In this document: positions 43,281-53,527 of the stretch, one piece after another | How positions within the stretch are numbered: position 1 is the first letter of the stretch | Layout: each line of letters starts with the position of its first letter | Assembly: GCA_028583685.1 (NCBI GenBank) | Contig: JAMXIF010001210.1 | Span: 13,292,068-13,356,067 of the forward strand | DNA length: 64,000 nt | Source of the DNA: Petaurus breviceps papuanus | Taxonomy: Eukaryota > Chordata > Mammalia > Diprotodontia > Petauridae | Direction of reading: 5' to 3' | The notes under the pieces: model-generated | Database searches by the model: none | What the model saw: only the letters and a program-made list of their open reading frames with translations | What the model was told of the DNA's origin: nothing | Program-made: the position numbers and the translations under genes

Positions 43281-43560
43281 GTGTTAAACACCTAGCAATG
43301 GGGGTACAAGAAAAGCAAAAGACTGTCCCTGCCCTTGAGGAGGGAAGACAACATGCAAACCACTATGTACCAAGAAGCTATTTACAGAATACATTAGGAA
43401 ATGATCCACGGAGAGAAGGCAACAGAACTAAGAGGGATTGGGAAAGGCAAGGTGGGACTTGGAAGCTAAGCAAGTCACCAGAGGTTAGTGTACAGTGCTA
43501 ATGAGACTAGATTCCTCTCCACATCTGTTGGATGAGAATAGAAGAAGCTTAATTTCAGGA
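43262..43560 (-). mobile_element. L2 3' region
   Basis: 'tcaataagtatgtgttaaac', 'ctgtccctgcccttgaggag', 'gacaacatgcaaaccactat' and 'gagggattgggaaaggcaag'. Confidence 0.8.
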
Positions 43561-43599
43561 CTAAAGGCTACACCAAAAAATCCAGGAAGCTGTTTTACA

Positions 43600-44125
43600 G
43601 ATACTTGATGTTAGCCAAAATGAAGACTGGGCAAGAGAGGGGGAAGGGTTCATCATCACCCACCACAACTGCTAGAAAAACAACTCAAAGTTGATTATGT
43701 CTTCATTGTCAAATAGAGAAAATATATTTAGAAAAATTCTGAAGTAGTAGCAGCTCACACGAGAGTAACATACTCTCCTTTTTAATGTTGGGAACAATGG
43801 TTTTAGCTTACACAAGGCAGACAGAGAAGCATCAAGGTGAACAAATTTAATGTCTCAGTTTCCCTGATTATGGAGCTATTCCTTTCCATTATAATATTTA
43901 AGTATAGTGGGTAGATTACATTGCGGAGTATAATTATGGCTAAATGTGAATGTCTGTATCATTTGCTCCTAAAGGTTTAGGTAATTTCCAGCAAAAATAT
44001 CAATATAGTCATTTTTAAAACACAGTCCTTATAGAGAGACCTTGTCATGACTCAAGAATTATACCCTGTACAGTATGGAACACAAGATACATTGAAGGGG
44101 AATTGCAGAGTTCTATGTGTAGATA
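43600..44125. other. Repeat-free sequence
   Basis: AT-rich, complex sequence without identified repeats or open frames; a weaker candidate for a conserved non-coding element. Confidence 0.35.
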
Positions 44126-44129
44126 TCTA

Positions 44130-44491
44130 ATTACAACTAGCATTATTTTGTGAAATGCTTTATACATGTTCTCACATTTGATATCACAAAAACCCTGTAG
44201 GTTTTATTTATTTATTTATTAATACTTATTGACTGACTAACTGAAGTGCCAGGGATTTTCTCCCCTAGTTAGTTCCTACTAATAGCAACTATTTTCATTA
44301 CTGAATAATAAATATTTATTACTGAATAATAAAGGTAGGTGCTATTATTACCTCCATTTTCCAGTTGAGAAAACAAGAGGGTTAAGTGACTTACCTAAGA
44401 TCATATAGCTAAATAAATGCGATGTAGGATTTGAACTCAGGCCTTCCTATCTCCAAATCTGGAACTCTATTCACTTAGCCACCTAGTGGCC
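44130..44491 (-). mobile_element. MIR/Ther CORE-SINE interrupted by a locally copied insert
   Basis: 'tttgtgaaatgctttataca' and 'cacaaaaaccctgtagg' on the left, 'taggtgctattattacctcc' on the right, then core and head complements to 'cttagccacctagtggcc'. Between the arms lies about 125 bases including the 44222-44309 copy. Confidence 0.85.
44222..44309. repeat. Inverted local repeat, inserted copy
   Basis: Complement of 43186-43280 (about 97% identity), placed inside a MIR, flanked by 'tttatttatttatttatt' on the left and by two 'attactgaataataaa'-like units on the right. No target duplication typical of a transposon. Confidence 0.85.
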
Positions 44492-44587
44492 AAAATGCCT
44501 TGAAAGAAGCATTAGAGTTATAAGAACCATCCATACAGGAGACTCAAAAGACATGAATTTTAGTCCTCTACCAGGAAAAGTAATTAT

Positions 44588-44792
44588 GCTATAATGGCTA
44601 GAGTGTTGCACCTACAGTCAGGAAGACAGGTTTGAATTCTACCTCAGGTGAGCTATGCGACACTGGGTAAATCTCTTAACTTCCCTGAGTTTCAGTCATC
44701 ACATGCCTTAAATGGGAATGAAAAGGCACCTTCTTTACAAGATTGCTATGAGGCTCAAATGAGATCGTGTAAATGTGAGTTACTAAAGGTCT
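44588..44792 (+). mobile_element. MIR/Ther CORE-SINE
   Basis: 'acagtcaggaagacaggttt' head, degraded core, 'ttgctatgaggctcaaatga' tail. Confidence 0.75.
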
Positions 44793-44799
44793 GCTCCTA

Positions 44800-45535
44800 C
44801 AAATCAATCACATTCATAATGCCTTAGCTTCTCCATTTGTAAAACCACGACTCTCCTTTTCTCTCTCTGCTACAGGAGAGTTGGAGGTATTCAAGAAAGA
44901 CTCAGTTTGTAAATTCTTCCAAGGACTGAAGATTCCACATCTAGTAGACATGGATTTTTAAAGATTTTTTAAAAATTACTTCACACATTTGCTGGAATCT
45001 CTCTTTCCCCACATTGATTCACATCTCAAGATTATGTTATATTGTATATTTCACCTTCTTGTTTTAAATGTTTATCCAGAATTATCCTTCAAGAAGAGAA
45101 ATAAAGAAATAAGCTAATGTTTCCATCAAGGAGAAGGGAACCATGTTAATTCTCTGAACCCTTTAATCATGAAGGTTGAAAGGCATGAAATAATAATTGA
45201 GCTCTTTGGATCTTCCCCATGTACCTTAGTCCCAAGAAATTTCTTGGTCTCTTAGAGATAATTTATGTCTTGTGGGCCATTAGAAATCTTCAAACATTTA
45301 TTTGTGTTCAACACAGAAAGCTAAATGGGCAGCTCATATGGGTGGTAAGATACAGGATTGTAATAGGCAAGTCAAGAGTGCTCAGAGACATAAGAGATGA
45401 TAACACATAGTGGGATACCAAAATGCCAGATGAAAAAAGAAGTTTCCCTCTGATTCTCAAAGATTCAACAAAGCTTGTTCCCTAGACTACAACACTGAGG
45501 TTAAGACAGAAAAGTTCAAGTAGAATACTTTCCAG
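44800..45535. other. No recognisable feature
   Basis: Unique sequence with poly-T/A patches near 44.96 kb; no gene or repeat identified. Confidence 0.4.
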
Positions 45536-45539
45536 TTAT

Positions 45540-45645
45540 TGAGTGTGGGTGCTACCTGAGTTCAAATCCAGCCACAGACATTTGTTAACTGTGTGACCCT
45601 GGGCAAGTCACTTAACCCCATATGCCTCCAAATTTTTTTTTAAAT
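45540..45645 (+). mobile_element. MAR1-like SINE, 5' truncated
   Basis: 'ctgagttcaaatccagccac' box B and 'gtcacttaaccccatatgcc' end with a T/A-rich tail. Confidence 0.75.
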
Positions 45646-45879
45646 CACAAAATATTTACTCTATTATTCTGTTTTGATTTAATGGCATCTGACTTTAAAT
45701 TCACATTTTACTATTTATTATGTAGTGAAGAGATTCTCTGAAATGGGAACTCAGAGTTGTGACTTTGAATGACTGCTGAACTAAATTGCACCTCAAACAT
45801 GGGAAGTAGTGAGAGATGCCAGAGTCATGGGGGAATTGGTTAAGTTGTTTTTCATGATGATTGGAAGATAATGGAGAAG

Positions 45880-46122
45880 ATTCAGAAATAACACCTGTTT
45901 GTAGAGTGATTTCTGTTTAACAAAGAGTCTTCCGCACAAACATCCTGTGAAATTAGGTGATAAAGGTAGGATTGTCCTCTCAACCCCCATTTTACAGATG
46001 AGGAAACTGAGGCTCAAAGAGGTTGAGACCTGCCCAAAGTCAGACAGCTAGCATGTGTCTTGAGGACAGATTTGAATTCAAGTCTTCCTAATTCCAAGTC
46101 CATTGCTCTATCCACTGTCCTC
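45880..46122 (-). mobile_element. MIR/Ther CORE-SINE
   Basis: 'cccattttacagatgaggaa', 'gaggctcaaagaggttgaga' and head complement 'attgctctatccactgtcct'. Confidence 0.85.
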
Positions 46123-46124
46123 CC

Positions 46125-46975
46125 CAGTTTTCTTTTCATCCCCATTATACCATGAGTAGATGAGTAAATTTGTTTGGTAAGGAGCAGTGGGTGGAGAACA
46201 TTTCATAGTAAATGGTTTCTAGAAATCTGTGCCTCTGGGCAACAGTCAACAAGAAAAACTCCAGGTCTAACTCTGCAGCATTCATTCCCCACAGGACAAG
46301 GAGTCTGTGTCGGGATAGCAGCATTCTGTCTAAAATTCAATCTAAATTCTGCCTGGGCAGCAATATCTCAGGATTCAGAGATCTCCATTCATTGTTGGGA
46401 AAACTACTCCTTAATCAGACTGGGAAATGGAGTCTGTTACCTCCCATACTGGTGGTGGCTTCAGCCCAGGAACACATAAAGTGTTTCTTAATTCTCTTCT
46501 AAGAATATAATAATAATTGTTGTTGAGGATAGGGACAAGGGCTCGTACCATTTTCAATTAGCAACATTAGTAATTAAGGAACAAACATGCTACTGGAGTT
46601 TCATCCATATTATCTATTTCTTTATTTTAAGGCTAAGAAGTTTCTTTTACACATCTTTCCACAATGTTTCCTGTCTTTTTTTTTCTTGCTGATTGGAGGC
46701 CCCTGATGGGACTTGAACTCTTCATTCTATAAAGAAGAGGGTCAGAGTACAGTTGGTTTGCTCAACTGTCACACACATTCCAGACCCAATGGCCTCCATC
46801 TTTTGTTTTTCGATCAGGCACTTTTCTTCTTGGAAAGTAAACATCCACCATCTGCCGAAGCTTGAGGTCAAAGCATATCTGTTTGGTTAGGTGCAGAATA
46901 GGCTTAAAGTTGACCAAAAAAGCAAACAAAACAAAAATATACAAGCCCAACCTGCAAGATCTTGAAAGGGGGAAA
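46125..46975. other. No recognisable feature
   Basis: Unique sequence; a 101-codon frame at 46174-46479 has no recognisable domain and no supporting context. Confidence 0.4.
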
Positions 46976-46982
46976 AAACATG

Positions 46983-46983
<1 letters not shown>

Positions 46984-47020
<37 letters not shown>
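46984..47020. repeat. (CA)n microsatellite
   Basis: Perfect CA run of about 18 units. Confidence 0.95.
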
Positions 47021-47023
<3 letters not shown>

Positions 47024-47140
47024 CCTCTTTCCTTATTCCAGTCAGGAGTACACTCTCTAATTGTTATTATTATAATGATGCAACCTATGAATTAAATAAT
47101 AATAGAAGCAAATCACAACTCCTTTGCCTGCTGCCTCATA

Positions 47141-47600
47141 GTAAGGAATCAAAATGATGAAAACCAACCCACAATTGAATTCCTATAAGATTATGACTAA
47201 TTTTCTAACTAAAATGGCTGCTGAGAAATACTAATTTTTGAAAATATAATTTTAGGTGCTTTATAGCCAGAATGGGGCGAATGCCTTCCTTACCCCACAA
47301 TGTTACCCTCTTCCTCAACTTCTCTGCCCATGACATGGACTTTTGCTAGTGTTCCAGTATTCCTGTCTCCTACCTTGCCATTTGCCTCAAATTTGGTCTG
47401 TGTCTCTTGCCCTGGGAACAAAAATTCTTCTTTGCAGTAATGGCAGGACTTTTGGAAAGGGTGCTAGGCTTCTAGAGTTGTGAGGGACCTTAGTGGTCCC
47501 AACAGCTTATGTTATAAATTAGGTAACTGAAGATCAGAAAAGTTTAGAGGCTTGTCTAAGTAGTAAGAAGCAAAAAGAGGATGAAAACCTAGTTCTGATG
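47141..47600. repeat. Local duplication, left copy
   Basis: Aligns colinearly with 50355-50890: shared 'taaggaatcaaaa', 'accaacccacaat', 'tttgtagccagaa'-like, 'gaatgccttcc', 'agacttttgc'-like and 'taagaagcaaaaa' blocks. Contains a MIR-type SINE at its right end that is shared with the other copy. Confidence 0.75.
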
Positions 47601-47640
47601 ATTGCAAATTCAGAGTTCTTTCTGTAGCACTCCATCCTGT
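47455..47640 (-). mobile_element. MIR-type SINE variant
   Basis: 'tctagagttgtgagggacct' and 'aattaggtaactgaagatca' are the tail and core complements; shared with the 50.69 kb copy of the duplication. Confidence 0.7.
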
Positions 47641-47694
47641 GGATGCAATGGCAGTAGGACAAACACAACCGGGGCCATTCCTTGACTCACTTCT

Positions 47695-47960
47695 TAAGGA
47701 GGCCTATCCACTGAATGAGCCTTAACCTCACTCAAAGTGAGAACCTCAAAAGACCTTTGTCTAAAAGGGCCAGGGTCTCCCATTGCATCTTGGGCCACCT
47801 CCAGTCATCCTGATGAATATCAGACCAGGGGACCCAGATGGCTCTGGAGGAGAAAGTGAGGCTGGTGACCTTACACAGTCCTCCCTCCCTCAAATCCAAG
47901 TCAACTGCAAGTCATGTCATCATTCTCTGATGTCCTGGCCATCTTTGAGAACTTACTAAG
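47695..47960 (+). mobile_element. Marsupial interspersed repeat, related to family F
   Basis: 'gtctcccattgcatcttggg', 'cctccagtcatcctgatgaa' and the end 'ggccatctttgagaac'. Its end part resembles the family F end. Confidence 0.6.
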
Positions 47961-48039
47961 CACCATGACTATGAAGCCCATCCTCTTTCCCTGAAGGATT
48001 ATTGAGTCCAATGTTTAACCCTGGGAACTTTTGGATACT

Positions 48040-48285
48040 AGCAGCTAGGTGCCACAGTGGACAAATTCCTAGGCCTAGAATCAGGAATCTGACGTCAGAC
48101 CCATAAACAGCTATGTGGCTTTGAGCAAGTTACTTAATCTCTGTTTGTCCCAGTTTCCTCATCTGTAAAATGGGAATAATAATAGTAGTTACCTTCTATG
48201 TGAGGATCAAATGAATTAATATTTGTATAATGCTTAACAAAATCCCTGAAATATTATAAATCCTACACAAACATGAGCTCTAATC
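48040..48285 (+). mobile_element. MIR/Ther CORE-SINE
   Basis: 'gcagctaggtgccacagtgg' head, 'ctgacgtcagacccataaac', core and tail with 'tgtgaggatcaaatgaatta'. Confidence 0.85.
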
Positions 48286-48318
48286 ATCGTCATCATCACC
48301 ACCACCACCATCATTATA
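48286..48318. repeat. (CATCAC)n-like short tandem repeat
   Basis: Imperfect 'catcaccacc' run at the SINE tail. Confidence 0.85.
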
Positions 48319-48444
48319 CCTACTATTAACTTCATGGTAACCTAGCAAAGGATTTACCATGACATCATTTTGCCACCCAACATATGATTGCTATCCATAG
48401 ATATTTACTTGAGAAAGCAAGCATGTATTTCATGGGCAGTTATA

Positions 48445-48855
48445 TGCAAATACATATGCATATGCATATACACATACATATATACATATATCAGAAAGAT
48501 ATGATGTTCATGCAGTAGTAAAGTTGTGGTCTTGCTTGGTGTTTGGACAATAGCAGGGTTAGGAGACATATATATATATATATATATATACATACACACA
48601 TACACATGTGTGTGAATGCATATGTGTATACATACAAATAGGTATAGATATCTATCTTTAGATGCCATTTTCTTTTTTTATCTATATATCTATATCATTT
48701 TCTATACATATATTTATATAGACACCATTTTTCTATGTATATATACATACCACTTTTCTATGTCTCTATACCATTTTTCTATATCTATATACCATTTTCT
48801 ATTTATTTCTATCTATAAACCATATTTATCTATATGTATGTATGTATGTATGTAT
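48445..48855. repeat. AT-rich microsatellite and diverged minisatellite
   Basis: Contains a TA run (48569-48590), and from 48.67 kb an irregular tandem repeat whose unit is like 'accatttttctatatctata', about 20-35 bases, at least five times, ending in (TATG)n. Confidence 0.85.
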
Positions 48856-49011
48856 ATGCCATTTTTCAAAGATAACTCTATGACTCTTTCTCCTAAGCAG
48901 AAGGTTAGAAAGAGATGCATCCTTTCTGCCCACCCTGCCTCTCCCATTCTTAGGAAAAAGGCTGGGCAAATTAAAGTAAGCAGTAAAGACAAATGAATCA
49001 GAATCATAGAA

Positions 49012-49285
49012 TTTTAAGAGTTGGAAGCGTCCCCAAATGCCGTGCAATCAAATGTACACATGAATAAGAATTCCTACTTCAACAAAGCCAGCAAGTTGCC
49101 ATCTAGCCTTTGATTGAAGTTGAGGGGGTAGACAGAGGGTCTCATGACCTCCCAAAGCCATCTACTTATTCCTGGACAACTCTAGCGAGAAGTTGTTTGT
49201 TTTTTTGCTTTGTTTTTACATAGAGCCTACATCTTCCCTTCTACAATTTTGATTCATGTCCCTGAGCTATGCTTTCTAGAACTGA
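49012..49285 (-). mobile_element. CR1/L3 3' terminal region
   Basis: 'gaatcatagaattttaagag' terminus, 'cagcaagttgccatctagcc' and 'attcctggacaactctagcg' are the complement of the CR1 3' end; a T-rich expansion sits near 49.2 kb. Confidence 0.75.
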
Positions 49286-49420
49286 GCATCAGGGTGGTAG
49301 AAGGGCTAGTTTTGGAGTCTGAGCACCTCAGTTTGACTTCCAGATCCAACACGACTTTGTGTGACCTTGGGGAAGTCACCATCTCAGGGTTTCAGGTTCT
49401 TCATCTTGATTGTGGTAGAC
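49286..49420 (+). mobile_element. MIR-type SINE fragment
   Basis: 'ttttggagtctgagcacctc' head and 'gtgtgaccttggggaagtca' core. Confidence 0.7.
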
Positions 49421-49455
49421 AGGACTTTTCTGGTGATCCTGTTGTTTTCCTCCTA

Positions 49456-49612
49456 GGGCAGCCAGGTGAAGCAGTGAATAGAGCACTGGCCCTGGAGTCA
49501 GGAGGACCTGAGTTCAAATCTGGCCTCAGACACTTAACACACAAAAAACTAGCCATGTGACCTTGGGCAAGTCACTTAACCCCAATTGCCCTCCAAAAAG
49601 CAAAAAAAAAAA
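49456..49612 (+). mobile_element. MAR1-type SINE
   Basis: 'gggcagccaggtgaagcagt' head, 'gagttcaaatctggcctcag' box B, end 'cttaaccccaattgccctcc' and A-tail. The internal site shows 'acacacaaaa', an early CA expansion. No clean target duplication seen. Confidence 0.9.
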
Positions 49613-49781
49613 GGCATCCCCTGAATCCAACTGACCATAGATAGACTTGACCATTATACTTTTTGGAAAGAGTGAAGACATTGTACAAGAATTCACTATT
49701 CTTGACCCAAACTTTACCCAGGATAGAAAGGAGATTAAAAGAAATTAAGTTCACAAAACTTTGTAGATATTTATAATTAGT

Positions 49782-50010
49782 GGCAACAGAGTGGTACAAT
49801 ATATAAAGAAATGGACCTGGAGTCAGGAAGACCTGAGACACTTACAAAGTGTAAGTAATTTAACCTCTGTTTGCCTCAATTTTCTCCACCTGAAAAATGG
49901 GGACAATAATAGTACCAGCCTCCCTGGACTGTTGTGAGGATGAAACAAGACAATATTTGTAAAGCCCTTTGTAAGCCTTTTAAAGTACTATAGACATACT
50001 AGCTGTTATT
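49782..50010 (+). mobile_element. MIR/Ther CORE-SINE
   Basis: 'gacctggagtcaggaagacc' head and 'gactgttgtgaggatgaaac' tail. Confidence 0.85.
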
Positions 50011-50094
50011 AGGTCGAAATTTGGCACAATCTGTAATAGATTTCCATAGCTGTTCCTCCCCCCTCCATTTCATATTAAATTAAGACTAGATCTT

Positions 50095-50212
50095 GAAGAT
50101 GGAGAAGGAAATGAGAAACTACTCCAGTAACTTTGCCAAGAAAATCATATTGCTATGTTATGGACAATGGGGTAGTTGTACACAACTGAATAACCGAATT
50201 ATAACAAGTTCT
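50095..50212 (+). mobile_element. Long-tail marsupial SINE, 3' part
   Basis: 'gatggagaaggaaatgagaa' and 'ctttgccaagaaaatcatat', then 'gttgtacacaactgaataac'. Confidence 0.75.
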
Positions 50213-50354
50213 TAAATATGATACCCAGATGTGCTAAAATAATCTTTTATGCAGTTATCTGGATTCCCTGCTAAGACAAGAAATACATTTCCTAACTTCG
50301 TTCTTATAATCACACACTACACATGACAGGAAAAAATCACTATTCCCCAAAGAG

Positions 50355-50890
50355 GTAAGGAATCAAAAACAATAAAAACCAACCCACAATCAAATTTCTG
50401 TAAGATTATAGCCAATTTTCTAAGTGTGCGCCAAAAAGGTACTGATTTTTAAAAATAAAATTTGAGGAGCTTTGTAGCCAGAAGGGGAGAATGCCTTCCC
50501 TGTCTCATAAGGCTTCCACTTCTCTCTCCTACTATGTAGTAGACTTTTGCTAATATCCCAGAATTCCTGTCTCCCACCTTGCCTCAACTGAGACCCCCTT
50601 AGTTTTTGCCACTTGCCCCAGATTTGGTTTGTGGCTCTTACACTGAGAACAAAAATTTCTAGTCAAGGCTCTAACAGAGAGGACAGGATTTTAGGGTTGG
50701 AAAGAACCTTAAAAATCATCTAATCCAAATACTTCACATTATAAATGAGGAAAATTTATCTCAGAGAGGTTCAGTGACTTCAGAATGCAAGCATGTATTT
50801 CATGGGTAGTTAGTTATATAATGAAATTCTATGTGCTCAAGGTAACATGAGTGTAAGAAGCAAAAATAGGATTCAAACCCATGCCAATCC
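50355..50890. repeat. Local duplication, right copy
   Basis: Direct-orientation homologue of 47141-47600, about 3.2 kb apart and perhaps 20-25% diverged by eye. It carries an extra piece at about 50782-50838 that splits its MIR. Confidence 0.75.
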
Positions 50891-50900
50891 AGGACTTTTT
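50690..50900 (-). mobile_element. MIR-type SINE variant, split by a short copied insert
   Basis: 'tagggttggaaagaacctta' and 'ataaatgaggaaaatttatc', then the insert (50782-50838), then 'ggtaacatgagtgtaagaag' and 'aggattcaaacccatgcc'. Confidence 0.75.
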
Positions 50901-50924
50901 CCTAAAAGTTAAAGTTATCTAAAA

Positions 50925-51008
50925 CAGAATGGATTGCTTCAGGAGGTTGGGGGCTTACCCTTTTAGGAGGCCTTTAAGCAAAGGTTGGATGACCACTTTA
51001 TTATGATG
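50925..51008 (+). mobile_element. CR1/L3 3' region, left half
   Basis: 'gaatggattgcttcaggagg' and 'gcaaaggttggatgaccact' are forward CR1 near its 3' end; the copy continues at 51984 after L1 insertion. Confidence 0.8.
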
Positions 51009-51061
51009 CAAAATTACATTATGAATTGTATGAATTATGTAGAATTATGGTTATAATTATG

Positions 51062-51230
51062 ATATAGAAGAGATTATTTTTTAATTTAAAAAATTATTTT
51101 ATTTTTAATTTATGGAATTAAGCATTTACATAACAGTATAATAAAAAAGGTGATTGCACATGAAACTGCAAATCTATTATGTACAACTTGCTACTCCTTT
51201 TAAATATACAACAAAGTTATCAAGTTTTTT
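51062..51230 (-). mobile_element. LINE 3' tail, marsupial type
   Basis: 'aaggtgattgcacatgaaac' and 'tatgtacaacttgctactcc' form a tail I associate with marsupial LINEs; the exact family is uncertain. Confidence 0.5.
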
Positions 51231-51244
51231 TTTTGAAAAGGGAA

Positions 51245-51972
51245 TTCTTTTTTTTAATCTTAAAAAAATCATTTATTTACTTTTAGTTTACAACATTCAG
51301 TTTCATAATCCCTTAAGTTCCACATTTTTTCCCACTCCCTCTCCTCCCCCCTACTGTCATGGTGGCTTGCAATCAAATATAGGTTCTACAAATACCTTCA
51401 TAGTAAACATTAGTCAAGTTGTAGAGAAGGGTTATAACCAATGGAGTGAACAATGAGAAAGAAGGGACAATACAAAAGAAAACACAAAAGAGAGAGAGAA
51501 CAAGTAGTTTGCTTCAGTCTGCATTCAGACTCTGTAGTTCTTTCTCTGGATGTGGATATCTCTTTCCATCATGAGTCTTTTGGAGTTTTCTTCTAACCTT
51601 GCATTGCTGAGAGGAGCGAGTCTATCAAAGTTAGTCATCATACATACAATGTGTCTGTAATTGTGTACAAAGTTCTCCTGGTTCTGCTCTTCTCACTCAA
51701 CATCAGTTTGTATAAGTCTCTCCAGGCTATTATGACGTCCATCTGCTCCTCATTTCTTATAGCACAATAGTATTCCATGACATTCATAAACCATAACTTG
51801 TTTAGCCATTCCCCAATTGATGGGCAGCCCCTTAATTTCCAATCCCTTGCCACCACAAAAAGAGCTGCTATAAATATTTTTGTACATACGGGTCATCCTC
51901 CCACTTGTATGATCTCTTTGGGATACAGCCCTAGAAGTGGAATTGCTGGGTCAAAGGGTATGCACATTTTTA
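51245..51972 (-). mobile_element. L1-like LINE 3' end with ORF2 C-terminus
   Basis: On minus, 'EWLNKLWFMNVMEYYCAIRN' and 'RRTLYTITDTLY' give the L1 ORF2 C-terminal domain (MEYY block), followed by a 3' untranslated region and an A-rich end at the left. 5' truncated. Lies inside the CR1 copy flanking it. Confidence 0.8.
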
Positions 51973-51983
51973 TAGCTGAAATG

Positions 51984-52062
51984 GGCATTCTTGTTCAGGT
52001 ACAGGTGGTACTAGATGGTCTCTAAGGTTTTTTCCAACTCTTGGCATCTGTAGTTCTGTGAC
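51984..52062 (+). mobile_element. CR1/L3 3' terminus, right half
   Basis: 'cattcttgttcaggtacagg' and 'actagatggtctctaaggtt' complete the copy begun at 50925. Confidence 0.8.
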
Positions 52063-52129
52063 TACATTGCCTTTATGGTGCTTTCCAACCTTAAGTCTTT
52101 GTAGCTCTCCAAATATATGAAGATTGTTA

Positions 52130-52305
52130 TCATGACCTCATGAAATCTGAAGGTTTAACATCCTGCCCTCCCCCACCTCGACCCCCAACTAATCCACATA
52201 TGGTATGATTTTGAGATCCTTCATCATTGTGGCTGGATCTTCTCTACTTGAACACTGTTCTTTCTAAAATATGGTCCCCAGAATTAAACACAGCACAGTG
52301 GGAGT
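52130..52305 (-). mobile_element. CR1/L3 fragment
   Basis: 'ctaatccacatatggtatga' and 'aatatggtccccagaattaa' match the complement of the CR1 ORF2 C-terminal region, as at 25.8 and 35.1 kb. Confidence 0.7.
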
Positions 52306-52574
52306 GCTAGCCATGGAATCCTAGAAGAAGAGATGGGAGAAAGCCTTCAAGGGGCCATGTGGTCTAGGCCCCTTGCCTTATTCAGGTTAACTTAGGAAGC
52401 TTCTGTATCAGAAGGCAGTCTATACTTTTTAAGCAGATGCCTAGAGATGGAGATCCTTCTTTAGGAAGTTCATTGTAGAGGGGAAATGCTGTTACTGCCA
52501 AAAACTTGTTGGATGTCTTACTGAGCCTTAAGGATCTCTTCATTGACTTCAAAGATTGTTAAATTATTAGAGCT

Positions 52575-52745
52575 CCAGAGTGGGAGACCCAGCTTTGCTA
52601 GGGACTGGTTGACCTTGGGCAAAATCACCTCACCTCTCTGTGCCCTGGTTCCCACAGTTATGCAACTGAAGTAATAAGTGTCCCTATTTATAGGGATATA
52701 ATGAAGACAAACAGGTAAAGTATGTGAAAGTAAGGAGGGGGAAAA
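52575..52745 (+). mobile_element. MIR/Ther CORE-SINE, diverged
   Basis: 'ggttgaccttgggcaaaatc' core and 'tatagggatataatgaagac' tail. Confidence 0.65.
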
Positions 52746-53114
52746 GGTGTTAAATAAACCAATGTATCATCCTTATCATCATTACTGATAATGAAAATCC
52801 TAGTAATAAATCTAAGAGCAGGAGAAGCCTGGGGCAAGGGAGGGATTTCTAATTTGGGCTGGAATATGCAAATGAAGAAAAGGTGAGTTGGGGCATTTGC
52901 AAATTATCATTCCCTGCTGCCAGCACTCATATTGGTTTCATGCTTGTTGCTGGGAAACTGCTAAGAATTTTTTGCTTCAGAGAGCTTTTGCTTTTTTGGA
53001 TGAATTATTCTAAGAATAAGCAAAGGGTGGTGTTCATAAGCAAAATCTGAAATTATAGTGAATTCACCTATTTTTGTTAATTAATTTTCACATCATTCTT
53101 TTTACACATGCCCA

Positions 53115-53270
53115 GTGAACTACAGGATTGTAGATTGAGAATAGGAAGTCATCTATTTAAACTCCATCATTTTACAGATGAGGAAACTGAGGCTCAGAGA
53201 AGTAGTGAATGTTCCAGGTCACATAGATCCAAACCAGGTCCTCTGACTCAAAATCCAGTCTTCTTCCAAC
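53115..53270 (-). mobile_element. MIR-type SINE variant
   Basis: 'cattttacagatgaggaaac' core complement and 'aggtcctctgactcaaaatc'. Confidence 0.8.
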
Positions 53271-53271
53271 A

Positions 53272-53515
53272 TGAAGATGTGTTTGTTCCTTTTTCTCCAC
53301 TCACACACCTGCTGAAAGAGGGCTTCAGCAAGAATCTTGCCAGAAATGACCAAGAGAAAAACTTTACTGTGATTGTCACACAACGACCTGTTTCCTTTTC
53401 CTTTATATAAATGGATAATAGAAACATACTTGATTTCCTGGGGGATAACCTCCTCTTGCCATACAATGCCAAAGATTTCCATCAGCTTTTGTGTGTGCAG
53501 TGGTCTCTCTGCCAT
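53272..53515 (-). mobile_element. RTE-like LINE, reverse transcriptase N-terminal part
   Basis: On minus, 'WQEEVIPQEIKYVSIIHLYK' and 'NRSLCDNHSKVFLLVISGKI' correspond to the conserved IPQEWKDAxI...NHRGISLLSIAGKI block of this LINE clade. Still open over about 80 codons but lacks the catalytic palm. Confidence 0.8.
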
Positions 53516-53527
53516 GTAGATGTCTTT

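Noticed and set aside
46212-46502. Overlapping frames of about 100 codons as a possible exon
   Set aside because: Two frames stay open by chance; no splice-site pair, no recognisable protein similarity.
48405-48996. Tyr/Ile-rich frames (87 and 126 codons)
   Set aside because: Translations of TA/TATG and minisatellite sequence.
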